DNA of 32,715 bases from Mesorhizobium caraganae (GCF_016836705.1 NZ_JAFCGY010000047.1:1-32715); one strand, 5' to 3'. Positions 1 through 8,997 are shown, counted from the first letter of the stretch. Made by a program: numbers and translations. The notes: generated from the sequence alone by a model not told the origin.

Positions 1-108
1 ACCGGCTCCGACGCTGCGCTCATTGCAGGCTTCGCGTCTGCGCCGGTTGCTCAACCCGCGCCATACGGCGTAACAGAAACGGCCGAGGCTCTAATCGCCA
101 CTGGATGA
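1..108 (+). CDS. Partial C-terminal tail of a transposase (IS3 OrfB-like), cut by the window edge
   Basis: Frame 1 is open from the first base for 35 codons, rich in Ala, Pro and Thr, and ends in TGA at 106-108, five bases before the inverted repeat. Its position and orientation suit the end of the second transposase ORF. No catalytic DDE residue lies in this short tail, so the call rests on context. Another frame is also open for part of the stretch (stop TAA at 71-73). Confidence 0.35.
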   Translation, partial: TGSDAALIAGFASAPVAQPAPYGVTETAEALIATG

Positions 109-126
109 AACTTCAGTGGCAGGTCA
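1..126 (+). mobile_element. Right end of an IS3-family-like insertion sequence (rest lies outside the window)
   Basis: The sequence ends at 113-126 with TCAGTGGCAGGTCA. This is the exact reverse complement of the 14 bases that open the element at 32589, so it reads as a terminal inverted repeat. An open frame runs from base 1 and stops with TGA at 106-108, just inside the repeat, as expected for the 3' end of a transposase gene. The matching 14-mer is seen directly. Assignment to the IS3 family rests on the orfA start at 32653 next to the matching repeat. Confidence 0.6.
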
Positions 127-199
127 CCTCCTTTGAATCGAACTTTCGTCCCTCTCATCGATTTTGGTCCACGCGCCATTATGCCCTCCTAAATCCAAC

Positions 200-1333
200 T
201 TATTCCTCTGGTCCCCAATCGGGATCAACGAGACCGAAACCAATCACCACGCGAACCGGCGTTATGTCGATTCTCTCGACAACGGGCTCCTTATCGATGT
301 TTCGTTCGATTGTGACGGTGAGGGGGAGGCGGACCGTTTGCTCGACCTCTTTGCTATCTGAGCCGAGGTAGACTTCGTCTCGGTCGACCGTGTCATGGAC
401 ATAATAGCGAAAATTGCCTGTAAAATTGACGATCGCGTCCACGGTGATGCTGAAAACCACGGTATCCGCGTCGGCGTTTAGAACCTTTGGCTCAAATTCC
501 TGAACTACCTCCCAATGCTGCACAGCAGACTCAAGGTTGTCCACTTCGTAGTCGAGGGACGCATAGGCATCGGTCTCGGGATCAAACTCTTCCAAAAACA
601 GTTCCAAGGCGCTGCCGATGGCATCGTTGAGTTCCGGAGCCGCCTTATTGCGCAATAGCCCGGCGGCACGTTCAACGATGAAGCGGGCTTCCCCGTTGAA
701 ATAATCCAGCGCCTGATCGAGGTCGGGGATACAGATTAGGTTTTTGGAGCTTTTCGCGAATGTTTGCCAGTCGCCGTCCCTGCTCACCACCAAAACGAGC
801 GTTTTGTTGTCGATGGCCCATGATTCTAGCGACAGCAGAGCTAACGCATCCGGAAACTCACTCTTCTTCCGATCTTTTGCCGAAAAGGGCGGCTCGGGAG
901 CAAAATACCGTCGCAGAATCTCTGCATGCGAAACGCGACCGTCTGCTGATATTATTTCTGGTTTGGTGATGTCGGCGAATGCGTTGAAGTAAGTTTCGGC
1001 AAAATCCTGGGGCGACTGCTGAAGCCCCATTTCCGCTTCGATTGCGTTGCTATCAACTGGCATTCGCCACCGATGTCTAATTTCACGCAAAGCCGAGCGA
1101 AGTTCCTGCCTTGCCTTGGCGGCGTCCCGCGCAACGTGCGACTTAACCTCGCCCGCGACCACCTCAGACAGAATGAATTGGGTCTTTGATCCCAAAAACT
1201 GTGCAAGCCCCAATAGGGCGGGCACCTCCAGATTGCACTGGTATCGGTCGAACGCAGTTGTATCCAGGGATATCCCCCCGATCTGACCGTGGGCGATCCC
1301 CTTCACCAGCGCCGCTTCATCAAATGTCGGCAT
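200..1333 (-). CDS. PIN-domain-like protein downstream of the restriction-modification genes
   Basis: A 377-residue protein. The N-terminal half has the layout of a PIN-like metal-dependent nuclease fold: a strand with an acidic residue at D24, acidic residues E57 and E62 in the following helix, D162 in a PDALAL helix, and a SRDGDW strand at 184-189. PIN domains usually cleave RNA, but no activity can be read from this sequence. The C-terminal part (about 230-377) looks beta-rich and is not recognised. The gene is third in a minus-strand run: methylase, endonuclease, then this gene 28 bases after the endonuclease stop. Co-transcription is therefore likely. The start has only a weak ribosome site. 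It could be a nuclease effector, an antiphage accessory or an unrelated passenger. Confidence 0.7.
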   Translation of the reverse strand: MPTFDEAALVKGIAHGQIGGISLDTTAFDRYQCNLEVPALLGLAQFLGSKTQFILSEVVAGEVKSHVARDAAKARQELRSALREIRHRWRMPVDSNAIEAEMGLQQSPQDFAETYFNAFADITKPEIISADGRVSHAEILRRYFAPEPPFSAKDRKKSEFPDALALLSLESWAIDNKTLVLVVSRDGDWQTFAKSSKNLICIPDLDQALDYFNGEARFIVERAAGLLRNKAAPELNDAIGSALELFLEEFDPETDAYASLDYEVDNLESAVQHWEVVQEFEPKVLNADADTVVFSITVDAIVNFTGNFRYYVHDTVDRDEVYLGSDSKEVEQTVRLPLTVTIERNIDKEPVVERIDITPVRVVIGFGLVDPDWGPEE

Positions 1334-1361
1334 GCAGCATTCTAACCATCTGTGGAACGGG

Positions 1362-2438
1362 TCACGGCATTACAGGAATCAGCCGCGAGCGAACTCCGTC
1401 GCTGAGCTCCATCAAATGATCCGGCTCTGCTGAGAACCACGCAAAGCTTCCCCATGCCAGGGAATCCACCGTCTTCTTGAACGAGGGGCGGCTGCGGTCG
1501 AGATAGGCGGTCAGGAAGGCGACATGATCCAGCGGAAATCCCGCGTCGTTTGCCAAGTCCTCCAAGGCTTTCTTCCGCCTGGCATTAATGGGGCCATCGG
1601 TTGCCACGACCTCCGCAAACACCAAAAGCGGATGCTCGGGCGCCAAGTCGACGAGGATAATGTCGGGAAGATCCTTGTCTGCCTTGATCGTCAGCCCAAT
1701 GGATTTCGCGAGATCGTCGTCCCGGGAAACAACCTTGTTTCCGCTTTCGCTGACAAACAGAATCGCAGGCTCCCCCATAAAGCGGGGCGCAAAGACCTCA
1801 ATGACGGCCTTTGTTATCTCCGAGCTCGGTCCGGGCTTCATCCGCCGGGTTTCGCCATTTGGGAATGTCACACTTAAGCTGTCGCCCGCGGATCCGGCGC
1901 CGCGACGGACGATGGCGATGCGGGCAAGAGCGCCCTTGTTCAACGTTTTGCTCTGCCAAGCGCCGATCGCAGCGTCCAATTTCTCGCCGACCAGGTTTGG
2001 GTCGAACAGCTCGGCAAAACCGGTCTGCAACGCGTAGCGCGGCTTGCTGGACGTCGTCGCAATGTCCTGACGCTCAATCGCCGCACCCACCACTACCAAG
2101 GCTTCCCGAAGGGTCTCGTCGCGGATCGGTTCGCGCGTCGTGTCTTGATACCATTGAGTTCCTGGTGCACGACCTCCGGCCTTCATGACCTGAGAGGAAT
2201 ATTCCAAGCGCTCACCATCGGAAACCATGGCCGCTTGATCGTCGCTGAATCTGTAGACGTGCTTCGGTCCCAGCCATATCTCTCGTCCCTCAACAGCGCC
2301 GATGTAGAGGGCTACGAAGACGGTACTGGCGGCCAAATCTCGCGTGAGATAGCCGCGATGAGGAGTGCCTTCCGGAAAGATGGCTTTCAGCCTCTCCTGC
2401 ACGGATTCCCACGAAAGCAGACCTGGCAGAGTGCTCAT
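1362..2438 (-). CDS. Type II restriction endonuclease, BsuBI/PstI family
   Basis: A 358-residue protein. The C-terminal third carries the family's PD-(D/E)XK-type core: a strand with FVSESGNKV at about 228-236, DKDLPDIILVDL at 254-265 (PD at 258-259), and VFAEVVATDGP at 273-283 with E276 as the second acidic residue. A conserved-looking RRKKALEDL helix follows. In this family the enzyme typically cuts CTGCAG, but specificity cannot be proven from sequence. The N-terminal 150 residues would hold the winged-helix region typical of the family. The start codon overlaps the methylase stop by 4 bases (ATGA), so the two are translationally coupled with the protective methylase made first. The gene appears intact. 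Confidence 0.88.
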   Translation of the reverse strand: MSTLPGLLSWESVQERLKAIFPEGTPHRGYLTRDLAASTVFVALYIGAVEGREIWLGPKHVYRFSDDQAAMVSDGERLEYSSQVMKAGGRAPGTQWYQDTTREPIRDETLREALVVVGAAIERQDIATTSSKPRYALQTGFAELFDPNLVGEKLDAAIGAWQSKTLNKGALARIAIVRRGAGSAGDSLSVTFPNGETRRMKPGPSSEITKAVIEVFAPRFMGEPAILFVSESGNKVVSRDDDLAKSIGLTIKADKDLPDIILVDLAPEHPLLVFAEVVATDGPINARRKKALEDLANDAGFPLDHVAFLTAYLDRSRPSFKKTVDSLAWGSFAWFSAEPDHLMELSDGVRSRLIPVMP

Positions 2439-4258
2439 GCGGCCGGCCGGCCCAAGTAAAGCGTTTGAATGTGCGCGTCGATTTCGTATTGGCGCGCTTG
2501 CCGGTGGACCATTCTTGTCAATTCCGCCAGTTCGTCGGCAGAAGGAAGAGGTAGTGCCTCAAGCTCGAACGCTGAAACCGCCACACTACCACTGATACAG
2601 CGGAAGACCCGGTCAACAATCCCCGAATTCAAGACAGCAGCAATCACCGTTGTCGAGACCCTTGGCTTTTTGACGCGCGGCTTGACCATATTGAGGTGGT
2701 TTTCGACGATCACGCTGCCGTGCGTCTTGATAAAGTCGGCTGGCAGTTCAGCCGCAATCAACCGGCGGGCCTGTTCCTTGGCGGTAGTCCGCTGCAGCAG
2801 GACGCAGGGCTCCGACACTTTCAACCACTCGTCGGCAGCCGATGGCCGGAAATGCGGTTCGTGGTTCCGTTTTTCCGCCCGGAATATAAACCGTCCGTCG
2901 AAAGTAACGGCCTCGGCCCAAATCACAGGGAAGGTATCTTTGCCGGGCCGATTGCGGAATTGGCCCTTAAACCGGTTCCACACCATCGGACCTGTCGAGA
3001 CCTTATAACCCCAATCGGATAGCCGCGTCGGCATCCGCTCCAACGACTTCACCAAGTCCTCATCTGACGGATTTCTTGGTGCCAACCAAGGGTCTGTGCG
3101 CTCGGCCGGCAAGTTGAACCCGCCGGCATGCGTAACCTGGGCGGTTCCGTTGACAGACAGATAGTGGACCACCGTCGGCGCCACTTTGGCGCCGCGTTTG
3201 TATGTGGCCAGCATCGTTTCCTGAAGGACGTCCTCAAATACCCCTTTGCGCGCGGTCACGAAGTCCACCGCCCGCGGTGGGGCTTCCTTGGCCAGCAGCC
3301 CACGCAGCGCCTTGAAATATTCACCGGCAAGGAAACCTGTCGGTGTCACATAGGCAATGACGCCGCCAACCCTTGTCCAGCGCAGCGCTAGGTCGGTGAA
3401 AAGACCATAGAGATTGGCGTGGCCATAGAGACTGCGGCCGTAACGCTCGCGCTGAGGCGCAGCGAGCTTGACGCGACCGTAAGGAGGGTTGCCGATCACC
3501 AGATCGAAACGCTTGCCGGACACGGTCTCTTCGAGGCTGTCGCAGACCCTCACGACGGACGGAAAGCGGCGGCCGACCGCCTTCAACTCGTCGGCAAACG
3601 CGATTTCCAGCCAGGCTTGGGTCAGCCAAGCAGCAAACGGATCAATTTCAAAGCCTTGCAGATGGCCGCTGAAGTGCTCGATCAACTCCGCGGCGCTAAC
3701 CTCGGGGAGGGCGTCGCGCATCCGCATCGCTACCGGCAGCAGGAACGCACCGCCGCCACAGGCCGGATCAAGGATTCGCGCGGTTTGCCAGTCGACCCCG
3801 GCTTCCTTTGCTAGCTGCAAAAGCCGGTCAGTCAGCGCTGACGGTGTGTAATAGGCACCCCAGGCGGTGCGCACCTCCTGCGGCAACATGGCCGTATAGC
3901 AGGCACTCAGCTGATAGCAGGCCTCCTCGATCGGCAGCGTGGCGGCAGCCCGGCCCAACGTTTTGGCTAACTCTGTAGCCGAAGTATCAAGCGAGTAGGT
4001 CAACGCGACGCTGAGTGGTGCAATCGGCAGCGGCCAGCCGATTGTCTCTCCCGACGCCTCGACATAGGCCTCGACGGTCTTGGCAATGAAAGACCAAGCT
4101 GCCGGCTGCCTCCGTCGAAAGTCCAGCTGCTCGCTCCAGGCCCGCGCCATCACCCGTCCGCTCTGCAGACTCAGAGGCGCATCCGTCATTCCAGCGTACG
4201 CTGCGACGGCCTTTCGTGGTCTTCCGACCTGGCGAACGGGAGATTTCATTGGACACAC
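2435..4258 (-). CDS. N6-adenine DNA methyltransferase of the BsuBI/PstI-like system
   Basis: A 607-residue gamma-type adenine methylase. Motif I for S-adenosylmethionine is DPACGGG at 164-170 and the catalytic motif IV is NPPY at 257-260, in the order I then IV. A helical region with a GAYYTPS box at about 134-140 precedes them. The C-terminal half would be the target recognition domain. It should methylate adenine in the site cut by the downstream endonuclease. The ATG at 4258 gives the full ORF; a second Met at residue 4 is an equally possible start. The gene is intact and is the first of three genes on the minus strand. Confidence 0.88.
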   Translation of the reverse strand: MCPMKSPVRQVGRPRKAVAAYAGMTDAPLSLQSGRVMARAWSEQLDFRRRQPAAWSFIAKTVEAYVEASGETIGWPLPIAPLSVALTYSLDTSATELAKTLGRAAATLPIEEACYQLSACYTAMLPQEVRTAWGAYYTPSALTDRLLQLAKEAGVDWQTARILDPACGGGAFLLPVAMRMRDALPEVSAAELIEHFSGHLQGFEIDPFAAWLTQAWLEIAFADELKAVGRRFPSVVRVCDSLEETVSGKRFDLVIGNPPYGRVKLAAPQRERYGRSLYGHANLYGLFTDLALRWTRVGGVIAYVTPTGFLAGEYFKALRGLLAKEAPPRAVDFVTARKGVFEDVLQETMLATYKRGAKVAPTVVHYLSVNGTAQVTHAGGFNLPAERTDPWLAPRNPSDEDLVKSLERMPTRLSDWGYKVSTGPMVWNRFKGQFRNRPGKDTFPVIWAEAVTFDGRFIFRAEKRNHEPHFRPSAADEWLKVSEPCVLLQRTTAKEQARRLIAAELPADFIKTHGSVIVENHLNMVKPRVKKPRVSTTVIAAVLNSGIVDRVFRCISGSVAVSAFELEALPLPSADELAELTRMVHRQARQYEIDAHIQTLYLGRPAA

Positions 4259-4578
4259 TTCTTGCGGAACATATCGTGTACGCTACCGTGAACTGGGAGA
4301 TCTGGCAACGGTGTCAAACGCCATTCCCGGTTCTATCCCCCGGAGGTTAGGCACTGAAGTGACTTCTTTGTAATTCCATCCTGTTTGATGGATCCATTCG
4401 TAAGACAGTTTTATGCTCCGAAGGAAAGGTCATGCGTTCGAAGCGCGTCGGGTGCGCCATTCTCTACAATCTAAATACCGGTGAGGCGCCGTCACAAAGA
4501 GCCAGGGGCGTGCAACATTGCGAAACACCTGCCGCATTCCTAAATATTCTGACCAGGGTTGAGGGAGGGGTTCATAAA
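4259..4578. other. Divergent intergenic region between the methylase and a membrane-protein gene
   Basis: About 320 bases that must carry the promoters of the minus-strand restriction-modification run and of the plus-strand gene at 4579. The frame of the latter stays open upstream to 4432 but has no better ribosome site there. I see no convincing C-protein box, sigma-54 element or terminator. Confidence 0.4.
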
Positions 4579-5307
4579 ATGGCTTACGAGATCATCTCCG
4601 GACGCGAGTTTGCGGGGCTCCCTCCGGAGCCCGATGCCAAATTCGCGGCGCTCGAAGAGATTTGCCGACGTAACATGAATGCCATGATAACCGGCGAAAC
4701 CCCAGAGCACTACGATCAGGGGATCCGGACACAATACATGGCAATCATCGCGGCAGCGGCGCAAGAGCTCGGCTTTGTCGGCTTCGGCTACCCTTCTGAC
4801 ATGCAAAACCCCATGCAAGAGTTCGATGATTTCCTGCTGAGGGCGACAGCCACTACAACGCGTATTCGCCTTCGCAGTACGAGCGGATCCCCAGAAGCCT
4901 CGGTTCGGCTGGCCAGCAAAACGCGCGGGCGTATCGAGCAGCAGATTCAAAAGCTACGGCAGATCATCTCGGCTAGCGAGTTGCCTGAAGCCCGACGGAA
5001 AGGCCTTTTGCGGAAACTAGATGAGCTGTCGGTCGAGCTTTCTCAGCCCCGGCTGAGTTTTGCCAAAGTGCTAGCGGTTCTCGCCGCCGTAAGTGTCGGG
5101 GTCGGCGGCGCAACTGGCTTTCTGGCGGAGGCGCCCCAGGCTATCGCAACCATTACGAGCTTAGTTGGTGCCGATAAGGAAGCCGAAGACGCAGAAGCCG
5201 CGAGACTTGGGCCGCCTGTAACGCCCCAAGCTCTTCCTGCGCCGGCCAAGCAGATCGCGGCGCCTGCTCGAACGCGCCGTGAGCTCGAAGACGAGATCCC
5301 ATTTTAG
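4579..5307 (+). CDS. Unrecognised single-pass membrane protein with a charged helical middle
   Basis: A 242-residue protein from ATG 4579, chosen because GAGGGAGGGG at 4561-4570 is a strong ribosome site; the upstream in-frame ATG at 4432 lacks one. Residues 1 to about 85 look globular. About 105-155 is a charged helical stretch (RGRIEQQIQKLRQII and RKGLLRKLDEL). One hydrophobic segment of about 30 residues (SFAKVLAVLAAVSVGVGG onward) follows, then a Pro/Ala-rich tail ending EDEIPF. The layout of coiled helix, membrane span and short tail recalls small uncharacterised proteins of accessory regions, but I cannot name a family. It is divergent from the restriction-modification operon. A link to that system is only positional. 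Confidence 0.7.
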   Translation: MAYEIISGREFAGLPPEPDAKFAALEEICRRNMNAMITGETPEHYDQGIRTQYMAIIAAAAQELGFVGFGYPSDMQNPMQEFDDFLLRATATTTRIRLRSTSGSPEASVRLASKTRGRIEQQIQKLRQIISASELPEARRKGLLRKLDELSVELSQPRLSFAKVLAVLAAVSVGVGGATGFLAEAPQAIATITSLVGADKEAEDAEAARLGPPVTPQALPAPAKQIAAPARTRRELEDEIPF

Positions 5308-5395
5308 CGCATCGATATCGGTACCATGAGCGAACCGTGGCTTGGTGATCGGGGTCGAACTAAGGCAGCAATCGGCTAAAAAAAGCCAATGTTCG

Positions 5396-5842
5396 TTACA
5401 CAAATCCTTGCACATCATTTAGGAAGAAAGCTATAAGACCTTTGTAAACAACGAGATGCAGTAAGGACGTTCGGTCTCCAAAGCTGGTTGGCCTCGACCA
5501 GTCTACGAGGACCACCCGATGAAGCTCTCGGACCTGGTCACAGCGCGCATATAGCACCAAGGGCGCCCCTCGGCCATGTTTGGTCCGTTCGATGAGGGCC
5601 AGGAACGCACTGATGTGTGGACGAAAAAGTGCGCTTGGCCGTTTGGATGGCTCGAGCAGTCCCGCATCGTCATGGCTGTAGCCGAGAACAGCACATTCGA
5701 CGCTTTTGTTGCCGACAGTGCGTTTCAGCCATGCCTTGGCGAGCGGACCGCATAGGACCGGGAGCGGCGCCTTGATCTTGTCGCGGGCCTCCCATTTGGG
5801 ATTGAGCGCCCATTGCGGCAGCTCGCATCCATCTACTGACAT
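5396..5842 (-). CDS. Hypothetical protein, 148 residues, possibly a fragment
   Basis: I do not recognise this ORF. It has a mixed composition with no signal peptide or membrane span, two CxxV-like spots and a basic centre. It lies 21 bases downstream of the S46 peptidase stop, on the same strand, so it could be read through from that gene. No clear ribosome site stands before the ATG at 5842. It may be real, a truncated gene, or a chance ORF in GC-rich DNA. Confidence 0.35.
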   Translation of the reverse strand: MSVDGCELPQWALNPKWEARDKIKAPLPVLCGPLAKAWLKRTVGNKSVECAVLGYSHDDAGLLEPSKRPSALFRPHISAFLALIERTKHGRGAPLVLYARCDQVRELHRVVLVDWSRPTSFGDRTSLLHLVVYKGLIAFFLNDVQGFV

Positions 5843-5863
5843 TTGCCAACGTTTTCTATCCGC

Positions 5864-8035
5864 TCAGGAGCGCGACGCCGGCCGCACTCCCATTTCCTTG
5901 AGCAGCCGGCCCGCGCCGTCGATCTTGTCCATGGTCCAGAGCATGAAGCGACTGTCGACATGGATGCTGCGATTGCGGTCCGCGTCGGGGGCCCAGTCCG
6001 AGATCACGCCCTCGAGCGTGCCGTCGAACGCGAGACCGACGAACTCGCCGCGCCCGTTCAGCGTCGCCGAGCCGCTGTTGCCGTTGGTGATGTCGACCGT
6101 GGACAAAAAGTCGACCGGCAACGTGCCCAGCGCCGGCGCGACATATGGGCCATAATCCTTGGCCCGAATCGCGGCAACCGCGGCATCCGGCGCATCGAAC
6201 TCGCCCTTGCCAGTGTGCTTGGCCAGAAGTCCCTCGGCCGTGGTGAAGGGCGTCCAGATCTGCCCGTCGCGCGTTCGGCCTGTCACCTTGCCCCAGGTGA
6301 TGCGCAGCGATCCATTCGCGTCCGGATACACGGGCCGGCCGATCGCCTGCCGATAGGCACGCAGGCCCTGCACATAGGTCGCGCGGGCCGCCTGCGTGCG
6401 GCCGGCGCGGTCTTTCTTCACGCCCTCCGCAGCTATGTCGCCAGGATAGAGCGCGACCGCCAGTTTGATGAAAGGATCATCCGACGCCTCGAAGGCAGTA
6501 GCCGGCTTGCCGAGCCAGCCGAGCCGCGTGGCGGTGTCGGCGAGTTTGGTGTCTGCATAAAGTCGGTCAAGGCCGATTTGGTCCAGAGCGGTCTCGAACG
6601 CAGTATCGCGGTCCTTTGCGTCCAGCCGGCGATATTCATCGAGCGCGGCCTCGAACAGCTTGCGATCGATGTCGGGCAGATAACCGCGTTCGATCTGCCT
6701 TAGTTGATCCACGGTCCCGTTACGGTCACGATCCTGAAAGCCGCTTTCGCGGTCTTCATCGGGCTTCTCGTGCTCCTTCGCCCAGCGAAAGAGAGTGCGC
6801 GCGGATGAGAGGATTTGCGCGCGGCCCAAAAGCGCCTGCCGCAGTCCCTCGAGCGACGCCCGGCTGTTCTCGGCCACCATGGCGTCCAGTTCGCGGATTG
6901 CTGCGCCATAGCGCGCCTGCCGCGCGGGATCGTCATCGACCCAGTCGCGATAAGCTTTCTCCTCATTGGCCTTGCGAGCGTTGAGCCCGATCGCATCGGC
7001 GCCGGCGAGATCGCCCCCCAGCTTCTTCTCGTAGTTTTCCACGCCTCGCAGGATGGGGGCGTAGCGGATCTGCGCGTCACGATTGCCTGCCGTGGCTTGC
7101 TTGATCTGGGCGGCATAGTCCGACAACAAATGCTGCAGCAGCGGTTCGAAGGGCCCGAAGTTGAACCGTACTTCGCCCGCGGTGCGCAACCGATTGGTCG
7201 TCGCCGGGAAGCCGGCGACCATCACGAAATCGCCTTCTTGGACGCCTTCAGGGGCGATGCGCAGCCAGCTCTTCGGCCGGTAAGGCACATTGTCGCGCGC
7301 ATAAGGGCGGGAGGAACCATCAGGAGCGACATAGGCGCGATAAAAGCCGAAGTCGCCTGTGTGGCGCGGCCACGTCCAATTGTCCGTTTCGCCGCCGAAG
7401 TTACCGATGCCGAGCGCGGGCGCATAGACGAGGCGCACGTCCTGAATTTCGAGCTTCTGCTGGAGATAGTAGGAGGCGCCGCCATAGTAGGCCCCCACGT
7501 CGCAGCGGCGATTGGGCTGTCCTTCACATGCGGCGATCAGCGCCTTGCGGTTCGCGTCGAGCCGCTCATAGCGGGCAAGGCCGTTCAGCTTGTCCGAGAC
7601 GCCCTTGAGCATGCCGGCGGTCACATCCCGCATATCCTCGATCACATAGATGCGGCTGCCGGGCGCCGCGGGCAATTCTTCACCCAGGCTCTTCGCCAAA
7701 AAGCCGTTTGTGAGATAGTCCTGGCCCTCCTTGCTGTTGTACTGGATCGACCCGAACACGCAGTGATGATTGGTCGCGACCAGCCCTTGTGGACTGACGA
7801 AGGAGGCGGAGCATCCGCCCAGTGATACGATCGCGTTGAGCGGGTCAGCGTCCAGACGGCGCAGCCGGGCGGGATCGATCTGGAGCCCATCCGCGCGCAT
7901 GGCCGCGCCCACTTCCGCAGTCTGGCCCGGCATCCACATACCTTCGTGCGCCGACGTAGCGGTGACCGTCCAGAGCAAGGCGATGGCAGTTGCTTGGGCC
8001 AAACATTTCAAATTCGAGTTCATTTTCGAGTTCAT
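5864..8035 (-). CDS. Secreted S46-family dipeptidyl-peptidase (DPP7-like)
   Basis: A 723-residue serine peptidase of the S46 family, close to the family's usual length. Residues 1-29 form a signal peptide with a hydrophobic stretch ending ATSA before HEG, so it should act in the periplasm. The triad is visible: H91 in the TNHHC motif, D218 in GGETDNWTWPRH and S654 in NGNSGS. S46 enzymes remove dipeptides from the N-terminus of peptides. The residue 18 places after the nucleophile decides P1 preference in this family: Gly in DPP7, Arg in DPP11. Here it is G672, which favours hydrophobic P1 residues over Asp/Glu. The first two Met codons (residues 1 and 5) lie in a short direct repeat, so either may start translation. 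The gene is isolated and looks intact. Confidence 0.92.
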   Translation of the reverse strand: MNSKMNSNLKCLAQATAIALLWTVTATSAHEGMWMPGQTAEVGAAMRADGLQIDPARLRRLDADPLNAIVSLGGCSASFVSPQGLVATNHHCVFGSIQYNSKEGQDYLTNGFLAKSLGEELPAAPGSRIYVIEDMRDVTAGMLKGVSDKLNGLARYERLDANRKALIAACEGQPNRRCDVGAYYGGASYYLQQKLEIQDVRLVYAPALGIGNFGGETDNWTWPRHTGDFGFYRAYVAPDGSSRPYARDNVPYRPKSWLRIAPEGVQEGDFVMVAGFPATTNRLRTAGEVRFNFGPFEPLLQHLLSDYAAQIKQATAGNRDAQIRYAPILRGVENYEKKLGGDLAGADAIGLNARKANEEKAYRDWVDDDPARQARYGAAIRELDAMVAENSRASLEGLRQALLGRAQILSSARTLFRWAKEHEKPDEDRESGFQDRDRNGTVDQLRQIERGYLPDIDRKLFEAALDEYRRLDAKDRDTAFETALDQIGLDRLYADTKLADTATRLGWLGKPATAFEASDDPFIKLAVALYPGDIAAEGVKKDRAGRTQAARATYVQGLRAYRQAIGRPVYPDANGSLRITWGKVTGRTRDGQIWTPFTTAEGLLAKHTGKGEFDAPDAAVAAIRAKDYGPYVAPALGTLPVDFLSTVDITNGNSGSATLNGRGEFVGLAFDGTLEGVISDWAPDADRNRSIHVDSRFMLWTMDKIDGAGRLLKEMGVRPASRS

Positions 8036-8245
8036 GCTGATCTCGCCCCATCCTGATTCTGTTCTCCGCAGACTCGATGACTATCGGGATGGCCGGCGTC
8101 GGCCAGCGCCTGCGCTGCTGCCACTCCGTGAAGACTGAGTGACGCAAGAATCCGGATGACGCTCACCTCTCATTGTATCGGTTCCGTGCAACGTTTGCGT
8201 TTGCGGATCATCCGCAGCACTAATCGTGCCAAAAGAATAAAGCTT

Positions 8246-8515
8246 TCAATTACAACGTGGGGAGCCGCCCCATCTATGTCCGACCTCCGACATTCGTTGT
8301 AGACCCGACGCTGTCCTCGCTAGCCATGAAGCGCCGCTACCAACGGTTGTCGCTTTGCGCCGCGTACGGGCAAGCCAGCGCAACCCGGACGCGATGTTGG
8401 CCTGCTCAAGCTCGTCGAGCTCCCCTTGCGTGGTAATGTGCTTGTATTTCAGCCCTCCGAGCTCGTTGGGATCGAGAGGCGTTGCGCCTTCGGGGTATTC
8501 GAGCGTGATCGTCAT
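8246..8515 (-). pseudogene. Truncated 'mobile mystery protein B' (Fic-family N-terminus)
   Basis: The first 50 or so residues, from MTITLEYPEGATPLDPNE through an ITTQGELDELEQANI segment to LRWLART, match the conserved start of mobile mystery protein B, a Fic/Doc-type protein. The sequence then changes character and stops at 89 residues. The Fic catalytic motif HPFxxGNGR is absent, so the AMP-transferase body is lost. The start overlaps the stop of the upstream mystery protein A gene by 4 bases, as in intact A-B pairs. The family match is from memory of its consensus. Confidence 0.7.
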
Positions 8516-8997
8516 TTGTCCTCCCAGAAATCAGGAGGCATTTCGTAGATCAGCTCGTTCATGAGGCGAGCGACTTCATGCTGCGTGCGGCTGTCTGACA
8601 CGGCTTGGTTTTCAAGCGCCATGTGCTTGCTGGCAGCCCCCACTGTGGCCAAGGCCTTCTTGCGGGCCTGCTCAATGACTACATTGTCGACAGTGACCGG
8701 CGGCACGATGGCATAGACGAAGCGGCATCCCATTGCCTCGGCGGCTGCCTGCATGGACTTCAGGGTAACACCGCCCTCAAGTTCCGCCTTCTCAGCTTGG
8801 GCGACACGTGCGCGCGTAAGCCTCATTCGTTTTGCGAGTTGGGCTCCTGACATGCCGAGTGCCTTCCGGACTGTCCGAAGCCAGCCTTCCGGGGGAACGC
8901 GGAGTTCCCCAGCCTGGGATTGCGCGAGGTCTACGATTGCCTGATACTGGTGGCGGGCTGCCTGCCTAACGCTCATTGTAAACTCATATGTTGACAT
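8512..8997 (-). CDS. Mobile mystery protein A (helix-turn-helix regulator)
   Basis: A 161-residue protein from ATG 8997, preceded by a purine-rich GAGACGAAAGA. A TTG at 9033 would add 12 residues, and a later Met gives 154. A Cro/CI-type helix-turn-helix is visible (LGMSGAQLAKRMRLTRARVAQAE), followed by a MQAAAEAMGCRFVYAIVPP segment typical of this family. Such proteins are found with a Fic-type partner on mobile elements and probably bind DNA and control the pair, by analogy with toxin-antitoxin systems. Here the partner is truncated, so this gene is an orphan regulator. Confidence 0.82.
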   Translation of the reverse strand: MSTYEFTMSVRQAARHQYQAIVDLAQSQAGELRVPPEGWLRTVRKALGMSGAQLAKRMRLTRARVAQAEKAELEGGVTLKSMQAAAEAMGCRFVYAIVPPVTVDNVVIEQARKKALATVGAASKHMALENQAVSDSRTQHEVARLMNELIYEMPPDFWEDK

